Positions 7,682-11,467 of a stretch of 11,467 bases of DNA are shown in pieces. The translations under genes and the position numbers were made by a program. Source of the DNA: Mucilaginibacter sp. (lineage in GTDB: Bacteria > Bacteroidota > Bacteroidia > Sphingobacteriales > Sphingobacteriaceae). Where the stretch lies: contig JAFAKI010000143.1 of assembly GCA_019235595.1 (NCBI GenBank), positions 1-11,467 of the forward strand, in the 5' to 3' direction. Numbering within the stretch: the stretch's first letter is position 1; each line of letters opens with the position of its first letter. The notes below the pieces were generated by a model. It did not search any database. It saw only the letters and a list, made by a program, of their open reading frames with translations, and was not told the DNA's origin.

Positions 7682-7957
7682 TTACTGCGATAAAAATGCA
7701 ATTATTTTGTCTTTCTCTTTGTCGGTAAGCTGCGCCCTGGTTTGCATATGCAAGCCTATGATTTGCCACTGCTCATGAGAGAATGATGCAGGCGATGGGG
7801 TATTATGGCACCTTTGACAATTCTCGGCCCACAATTGCGCGCCGCTTTTAGCAGCAATCTTTGCATTTTCCGCGCAGCTCATTATTAATATGGATGCAAG
7901 TCCGCTTAAAATCACGACGAGCATTAATGTGTTTCCTTTTATGCTGAATCTTTTCAT
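7682..7957 (-). CDS. Small monohaem cytochrome c lipoprotein
   Basis: This 91-residue class I-like c-type cytochrome carries one haem through C47-Q-R-C50-H51. M71 (GLHMQTRAQLT) is the probable distal ligand. The N-terminus has a basic start, a hydrophobic segment and a lipobox-like IMS-C28, so the mature protein is probably lipid-anchored at C28, in the inner or outer membrane. I choose the ATG at 7957, preceded by GAAG, over the upstream ATG at 7999, because the longer form would overlap the porin gene and spoil the signal peptide. With this start the gene follows the porin stop by 10 bases as the last gene of a three-gene operon. The role is electron transfer; the partner is unknown. The layout with a haem near the N-terminus and a W-x-x-I-x-x-x-M segment resembles small sulfite-dehydrogenase-type cytochromes, but no such enzyme is encoded here. 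Confidence 0.88.
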   Translation of the reverse strand: MKRFSIKGNTLMLVVILSGLASILIMSCAENAKIAAKSGAQLWAENCQRCHNTPSPASFSHEQWQIIGLHMQTRAQLTDKEKDKIIAFLSQ

Positions 7958-7967
7958 GACTTCTTTT

Positions 7968-9188
7968 TTATAATTGAATCGAAAATTGTAAATAAACACT
8001 GTTTACATTAGTTATGCCCGCTACACCGCCTGCAGGTACGCTGGCTGTACTTAATGAGTGGGAGTGCGCATAAGTAAATTTCAGGACAGTCCGCCAGGTG
8101 ATCCAGTAATCCAATCCAAAATCGTGCTCGTAAAGATTTTGTCCCCAGGTTGAACTTTGAGGAGTGGTATAGTTAGAGTACCGGTAAGCTAATTCGAAAT
8201 TCTTGAGAAGCTTATTGTCAACGCCAATTGGTCTTACGGAAATCTGGCCGAATGCAGCCGAAGTTTTATTGTTGAAGCTGTATGCTGATGAGTCGGTTGT
8301 GGCGATATAGGTTTGCCGGGTAACATTGATGCGGTTATACTGGCCTTTGATATTAACCAGGAAGGGTTGGAAGGTCTTCACAAAATTAATATCAGCGCTA
8401 TACATGGTCACATCGGCGCTGGTAAAGCGTGATCCCGCATCTCCTGCGTTGCTATACAAACCAGACACTCCAATTTCCAGGCAAGAGTTGGAAAGTGGCA
8501 ACAGTGAAAACCGGCCACTTACCATTTTGCCTTTATTGTTATCTACGATGCCTGCATTCTGTAATTCACCATCTGATAATAGCTGTAGCCCATTGGTGAG
8601 GCTGACATCATAGCTCCATTTCATATCGCCCAAAGGAAAACCTCCGCTGAATCCGATACCGAAGTCGCTACCCGGTAAACCAATACCATTCGGGTCAACA
8701 GCAAGCTTGTCAATCCATCCGGCGGCGAGTCGCTTGTTATAAATGCCAAAAGGCACTACAAAATAACCGGCATGTATGATTAGGCCGGGCGCGGCGAAAT
8801 AAGATATGTTGGCCCAGTTTACGCCTAGTGTATTACCATTAAAAGAAGGTTCAAATTCAATAAGGAACTTGTTGCCGTGGTTCCACATCAGCATGGGGCT
8901 TAGTTCATAGTGATCGGCATCGCCGAAGCTGTTGGTTTTTTGCGATTGTGCTATACCGCCCGGAGGTATAAAGGTGGTTTTGTTGCGCACGTAGCCAAAG
9001 GTGGTCAGTCCTGCTACCATAAAATGGTTTTCGCCCGATTTCTGGTCAGCAACCTGTTGCTCAAGCGCACTTATCCTGTTAAGCAATGTCGAGTCAACTG
9101 TCGTTGTTTGTGCATTTACTTTATTTACCGCCAACGACATGACCATAGCCCATAGCGCTAACTTTGAAATTTTATTTATAGTTGTCAT
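7968..9188 (-). CDS. Outer-membrane beta-barrel porin, OprO/P-like style
   Basis: This 406-residue exported protein has a signal peptide (about 1-26, ending in VNA before Q). A short heptad-like segment (LLNRISALEQQVADQ, about 35-49) follows, as is common before trimeric porin barrels. From about residue 57 to the C-terminus runs a series of amphipathic strands rich in Gly, Tyr, Phe and Asn (for example LTTFGYV, FLIEFEPSF, IIHAGYFVVPFGIY, WSYDVSLTNGL), typical of a barrel of about 16 strands. The PFGIY and 'SDFGIGFSGGF' segments recall the phosphate-selective porin group, but the solute cannot be deduced. The gene sits between two monohaem cytochrome genes (27 bases after the first, 10 bases before the second), so barrel and cytochromes are almost certainly made together. 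Confidence 0.8.
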   Translation of the reverse strand: MTTINKISKLALWAMVMSLAVNKVNAQTTTVDSTLLNRISALEQQVADQKSGENHFMVAGLTTFGYVRNKTTFIPPGGIAQSQKTNSFGDADHYELSPMLMWNHGNKFLIEFEPSFNGNTLGVNWANISYFAAPGLIIHAGYFVVPFGIYNKRLAAGWIDKLAVDPNGIGLPGSDFGIGFSGGFPLGDMKWSYDVSLTNGLQLLSDGELQNAGIVDNNKGKMVSGRFSLLPLSNSCLEIGVSGLYSNAGDAGSRFTSADVTMYSADINFVKTFQPFLVNIKGQYNRINVTRQTYIATTDSSAYSFNNKTSAAFGQISVRPIGVDNKLLKNFELAYRYSNYTTPQSSTWGQNLYEHDFGLDYWITWRTVLKFTYAHSHSLSTASVPAGGVAGITNVNSVYLQFSIQL

Positions 9189-9215
9189 AAGATTTAAAAT
9201 TGAGGTTAAGCGATG

Positions 9216-9665
9216 CTACTTTTTAGGCGTTTTTGCCAGGGTTCGGATATAATTGATCAGTTCCCACCGTTGTTGCTCGGTCAATATCTTTTTGTATCCG
9301 GGCATCGGGTTTCTTCCTTCAGAAAGCTTCCAGAACAGGGAGCCATCGGTTTCACTTTGCACCAGTGCAGAAGAATGGTCGGCCGGCTTAGGGATTAACG
9401 CCTGTGCTGCAGGGCCGTCACCACGTCCTTTGTCACCATGACAAGGGGCGCAATTGGTTGTATACAGTTTTTTTCCATCCACGAGGGCTGAATTGTTTCC
9501 TTGAAGTGGATTTTTGATTATTTGCGCTTCTTTAGGCGCTGCCCATGGCTTTTGCTGAGCGAATACGGTTGTGGTAGCCGCATTGAGCAATAGAAGTGCA
9601 GATGCCACAAGAATGGCTCGTTCCCATTTTGGGAAAGGGCGATAGGGATTTATCATTCGTTTCAT
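9216..9665 (-). CDS. Periplasmic monohaem cytochrome c
   Basis: This 149-residue exported class I cytochrome c has a signal sequence with hydrophobic core at about 17-33, probably cleaved after VFA36. The haem site is C72-A-P-C75-H76 in NCAPCHGDKGRGDG. The distal ligand is M121 in the NPMPGY motif, and a C-terminal helix ends the fold (QQRWELINYIRTL). It is the first gene of the cytochrome-porin-cytochrome operon and should accept or donate one electron in the periplasm. A second ATG three codons in is possible. Upstream on its strand a TAGCTTTA box (9698-9691) is a weak -7 candidate, and an imperfect Crp/Fnr-like palindrome is centred near 9750. If no signal cleavage occurs, the N-terminal segment could act as a membrane anchor. 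Confidence 0.93.
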   Translation of the reverse strand: MKRMINPYRPFPKWERAILVASALLLLNAATTTVFAQQKPWAAPKEAQIIKNPLQGNNSALVDGKKLYTTNCAPCHGDKGRGDGPAAQALIPKPADHSSALVQSETDGSLFWKLSEGRNPMPGYKKILTEQQRWELINYIRTLAKTPKK

Positions 9666-9739
9666 AGCTTTTCGGATTTAATTTGTAGTGTAAAGCTATG
9701 GCTAATAATGCCCCGGATAAGTGATGGCGGTATCGGCTA

Positions 9740-9761
9740 AAAATGATATTTGTCACATTTT
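9740..9761. promoter_or_regulatory. Crp/Fnr-like imperfect palindrome
   Basis: The plus strand reads AAAATG, ten bases, CATTTT, with TGA and TCACA parts that resemble the TGTGA-N6-TCACA type of Crp/Fnr operator. The outer 6 bp match perfectly; the inner bases only in part. It lies between the divergent cytochrome operon (about 75-95 bases upstream of its ATG) and the repeat-protein gene. A redox- or oxygen-responsive Crp/Fnr regulator would be plausible for a cytochrome operon, but a 6-bp AT-rich match can arise by chance. Confidence 0.25.
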
Positions 9762-9788
9762 CAGCGAATTAGTTGTGTGGTGAGGGCT

Positions 9789-9812
9789 GGGTAAGGTTTT
9801 TAACACTTACCC
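9789..9812. repeat. Perfect inverted repeat in the divergent intergenic region
   Basis: GGGTAAG (9789-9795) and CTTACCC (9806-9812) are perfect complements. Inside them GTT/AAC can extend the stem by 3 bp with one bulged A and a TTT loop. There is no T-run on either strand, so it is not a terminator. It lies 61-84 bases before the ATG at 9873, in the position of an operator or a leader hairpin for that gene. Confidence 0.5.
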
Positions 9813-9872
9813 TTAAAAAAATAACATTATTTAACAGTTGGTTTATTTATATTAGATATACATAAACCGGCC

Positions 9873-10256
9873 ATGAAAAAGTTATTCTTATTATTGATCG
9901 TAATTGCGGCTGCCACCCAGTTGAAAGCACAGCAATCTACCTTAAAACCTTTTGACCAAAATTTACTGAAGGCGCAAAAAGATCAAAACTTATTCCAGTT
10001 GAAACTGGGCGATAGTCTGTTGCTTAAAAACTTTTCGACAATACCGAACGAGCAATTACTGGCAGTAACGCCTAATAAGTTGATGGATAAAAATCTGTTT
10101 TTACGGAACCCGGCTGCAAACATCGACCATATGCCGATTGCAAAAATGAACGGCAATATCGATCATATGCCGATTGCGAAAGTAAGCGGTAGCATAGACA
10201 AAATGCCTGTGGCGAAGGTGGCACCGATGAGTTTACTGAAGCCGGTTATCCCCTGA
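9873..10256 (+). CDS. Small secreted protein with three 12-residue IDxMPxAK repeats
   Basis: I do not recognise a named family. The protein has 127 residues, with a clear signal peptide (MKKLFLLLIVIAAATQLKA, cleaved before QQ) and therefore a mature form of about 108 residues in the periplasm or outside the cell. The first half is Leu/Lys/Gln-rich and contains a DQNL motif twice (28-31, 37-40). Residues 83-118 are three tandem copies of a 12-residue unit, [NS]-I-D-[HK]-M-P-[IV]-A-K-[MV]-x-x. The His and Met in each of the first two units could bind metal (speculative). There are no cysteines. It diverges from the cytochrome operon, and its last 11 bases overlap the end of the convergent desaturase gene. 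No clear promoter boxes were found. Confidence 0.78.
   Translation: MKKLFLLLIVIAAATQLKAQQSTLKPFDQNLLKAQKDQNLFQLKLGDSLLLKNFSTIPNEQLLAVTPNKLMDKNLFLRNPAANIDHMPIAKMNGNIDHMPIAKVSGSIDKMPVAKVAPMSLLKPVIP
10119..10226 (+). repeat. Three tandem 36-bp units coding for the 12-residue repeat
   Basis: The units start at 10119, 10155 and 10191. Units one and two differ at 7 of 36 positions by hand count, all transitions and several of them silent. Unit three is more diverged but keeps the I-D-x-M-P-x-A-K frame. This suggests in-frame tandem duplication with selection for the peptide sequence. Confidence 0.85.
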
Positions 10257-11067
10257 TCTTTTCCAGCTCAGTGTCGGACATCAACTTGCCCTGCTCACGC
10301 TTTTCAATCACCTCATCAAAAGACTTCTCATATTCAGGGTGATTGGTTTTCATCAACCTGTCCCAGATATTGAAATAGAGCCCGTAGTTGCACCTGGTTA
10401 AGCGGTGGTGCATATTGTGGTGAGTGGAGGTATTGTGCCATTTGAACAACCGGTGACTGGCAAACCCTTTTGGAAATATCTCAAAACCGAGGTGCCCCAG
10501 TACATTGAGTAAAAGGGAATATATCGTAAATATCACAAGGGCAAGCGGATGATAGGGCATAGTAAAAGCTATAAGCGGAATAATACCGACTTCTATTACC
10601 GCCTCGATAGGGTGAAAAGCATAGGCTGCAAAAGGGGTGGGGTTGATGGAAAGATGGTGGGTTTTATGTGCGATCCTGAATAATGGCTTCCAGTGCATCG
10701 CCCGGTGCGTCCAGTAAAAATAGGCGTCGTGCAGAAAGATCATCAGGATAATGCTGAAAAAGAAATAGAAATAGCCGTATTGATCAATACGAGCATAAAC
10801 CCTGGTATAACCTTTTTGACCCGCGACGATAGTAAGAATAATGATCGCACCAAAAATCAGCACGCTGAGCATGGAATAGCCGATTTCCCTGATGATGTGT
10901 TTATTTTCCGGGTATCGCTGCTGAATTTTTGCGTACCAGAATTTTCGCTTCTTCCAAATATAAAAAACAAAGTAAAATATCCCGGCGATCAAAAAATAAC
11001 GTGCAACAATACTGAACAGCACCCGGACTATTTCACCTGCTTTGGTTGTTGTTATTTCAGCGATCAT
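10246..11067 (-). CDS. Sterol desaturase / fatty acid hydroxylase family membrane protein
   Basis: This 273-residue integral membrane di-iron oxygenase belongs to the fatty acid hydroxylase superfamily. All three histidine clusters that hold the di-iron centre are present: H113-D-x6-H121-R-x-x-H125, H134-x-x-H137-H138, and H211-x4-H216-H217-x-x-H220-H221. Hydrophobic segments lie at about 15-38, 63-83, 97-118 and 158-190, and a charged tail follows from about 243. Members use O2 to hydroxylate or desaturate lipids; in Bacteroidota sterols, carotenoids, fatty acids or sphingolipids are possible substrates and the sequence does not decide. The gene is downstream of the diadenylate cyclase gene on the same strand (58-base gap) and may be read through from it. 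Its last 11 bases overlap the end of the convergent repeat-protein gene, with no terminator between. Confidence 0.92.
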   Translation of the reverse strand: MIAEITTTKAGEIVRVLFSIVARYFLIAGIFYFVFYIWKKRKFWYAKIQQRYPENKHIIREIGYSMLSVLIFGAIIILTIVAGQKGYTRVYARIDQYGYFYFFFSIILMIFLHDAYFYWTHRAMHWKPLFRIAHKTHHLSINPTPFAAYAFHPIEAVIEVGIIPLIAFTMPYHPLALVIFTIYSLLLNVLGHLGFEIFPKGFASHRLFKWHNTSTHHNMHHRLTRCNYGLYFNIWDRLMKTNHPEYEKSFDEVIEKREQGKLMSDTELEKIRG

Positions 11068-11087
11068 ATTGTTATGACGATCAAAGC

Positions 11088-11102
11088 CTTGAAACGTTCA
11101 AG
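11088..11102. repeat. Short perfect palindrome between diadenylate cyclase and desaturase genes
   Basis: CTTGAA-ACG-TTCAAG is a perfect 6+3+6 inverted repeat located 21-35 bases upstream of the desaturase ATG. No T-run follows on either strand, so it is not a typical terminator; it could be a repressor site for the desaturase gene or chance. Confidence 0.3.
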
Positions 11103-11125
11103 ATGTTGATAATTAATTTGTTGTA

Positions 11126-11467
11126 TCAAAAATCCTTGTTCAGCAATTTTTCAAGTTCTGCAAAGCTGATATTCATTTTTACACGCCCTTGTTTGGCATA
11201 AGATATTTCGCCGGTTTCTTCGGACACAATGATGGCTGTTGCTTCGTTGTTTTCTGTAACACCAATGCCGGCCCGGTGGCGCAGACCAAATTGCAGAGGC
11301 AAATCGGTTTTATCAGTAAGCGGTAGTATACAACTGGCCGCTTTTATTTTGTTTTCTGATATCACTACCGCACCATCATGCAGTGGACTGCTTTTCTGAA
11401 ATATACTTTCCAATAGGCGCTTGGATATTTTAGAGTCGAGTACTTCGCAGCTGTTTTGGTAAAACTG
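11126..11467 (-). CDS. cdaA: Diadenylate cyclase, CdaA type (C-terminal part, cut by window edge)
   Basis: This is the C-terminal 113 residues of a DAC-domain enzyme that condenses two ATP into the second messenger c-di-AMP. Both catalytic signatures are visible: SPLHDGAVVI (DGA at fragment residues 31-33) and GLRHRAGIG (RHR at 63-65), followed by IIVSEETGEIS. The frame is open to the window edge at 11467. A TTG at 11413 lies inside a conserved helix (SKRLLESIF) and is not the start, so the N-terminus, including the membrane helices expected of CdaA, lies outside the window. The protein ends shortly after the domain, as is usual for CdaA. In Bacteroidota this gene is often next to folP; that cannot be checked here. 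Confidence 0.93.
   Translation of the reverse strand, partial: QFYQNSCEVLDSKISKRLLESIFQKSSPLHDGAVVISENKIKAASCILPLTDKTDLPLQFGLRHRAGIGVTENNEATAIIVSEETGEISYAKQGRVKMNISFAELEKLLNKDF

Noticed and set aside
7958..7999. Upstream ATG giving the small cytochrome lipoprotein 14 more residues
   Set aside because: It would overlap the porin coding region and put a polar, aromatic stretch before the signal peptide; the ATG at 7957 has a better leader and spacing.
9789..9812. Hairpin read as a rho-independent terminator
   Set aside because: No T-run follows it on either strand, and it lies between divergent genes where no transcript should end.
10119..10226. Short regular repeats considered as a CRISPR array
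   Set aside because: The units are contiguous without spacers, keep reading frame and code for a conserved peptide.
10693..11109. A 138-residue plus-strand open frame opposite the sterol desaturase
   Set aside because: It is antisense to a gene with complete histidine boxes and has no recognisable features of its own.
11411..11413. TTG as the start codon of the diadenylate cyclase
   Set aside because: The frame stays open to the window edge, and the codons upstream encode the conserved helix that precedes the LHDGA motif, so the start lies outside the window.

Overview
The window looks like chromosomal DNA from a member of the Bacteroidota, most likely a Sphingobacteriaceae bacterium of the Mucilaginibacter/Pedobacter type. 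The reasons are the moderate-to-low GC content, the lack of strong Shine-Dalgarno sequences before starts, promoter-like TTTG / TAnnTTTG boxes with about 20 bp spacing upstream of the tRNA, signal peptides ending in A-Q or A-QQ, a FecR-type anti-sigma domain, and the overall protein style. The genus is an inference from style, not from a marker gene.

Layout. Positions 73-1668 (minus) encode a long rhomboid protease with an extra membrane-anchored N-terminal region. Positions 1772-1922 hold a complete minus-strand tRNA-Val(UAC) unit: Bacteroidota-type promoter, gene and terminator. Positions 2086-2609 (plus) encode two small helical proteins that are paralogues of each other. Positions 2623-3501 (minus) hold an OsmC-type peroxide reductase and a 78-residue stand-alone FecR N-terminal anti-sigma domain. 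Positions 3795-7610 (plus) form a two-gene operon for a secreted metal-dependent amidohydrolase and a secreted M1 aminopeptidase; it ends in a bidirectional terminator shared with the next, convergent operon. Positions 7682-9665 (minus) form a three-gene operon: monohaem cytochrome c, outer-membrane beta-barrel porin, and small monohaem cytochrome c lipoprotein. Diverging from it, 9873-10256 (plus) encodes a small secreted protein with three 12-residue repeats. Its stop region overlaps the end of a convergent sterol desaturase/fatty-acid hydroxylase gene (10246-11067, minus). The window ends inside the 3' part of a diadenylate cyclase gene of the CdaA type (11126-11467, minus), which makes c-di-AMP.

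How the genes work together. The amidohydrolase and M1 peptidase are probably co-transcribed and both exported, which suggests breakdown of peptides or peptide-like substrates in the periplasm or at the cell surface. The cytochrome-porin-cytochrome operon places two single-haem electron carriers with one outer-membrane channel, and is the most interesting set here. The divergent intergenic region at 9666-9872 carries a Crp/Fnr-like imperfect palindrome and a separate perfect hairpin, either of which could regulate this locus. No stretch longer than 300 bases lacks a gene. The longest gaps are 3502-3794 (a promoter candidate for the FecR-like gene and otherwise nothing clear), 1876-2085 (the tRNA promoter), and 9666-9872 (the two inverted repeats). 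Positions 1-72 show nothing recognisable. I see no transposase, phage gene, CRISPR array or rRNA.
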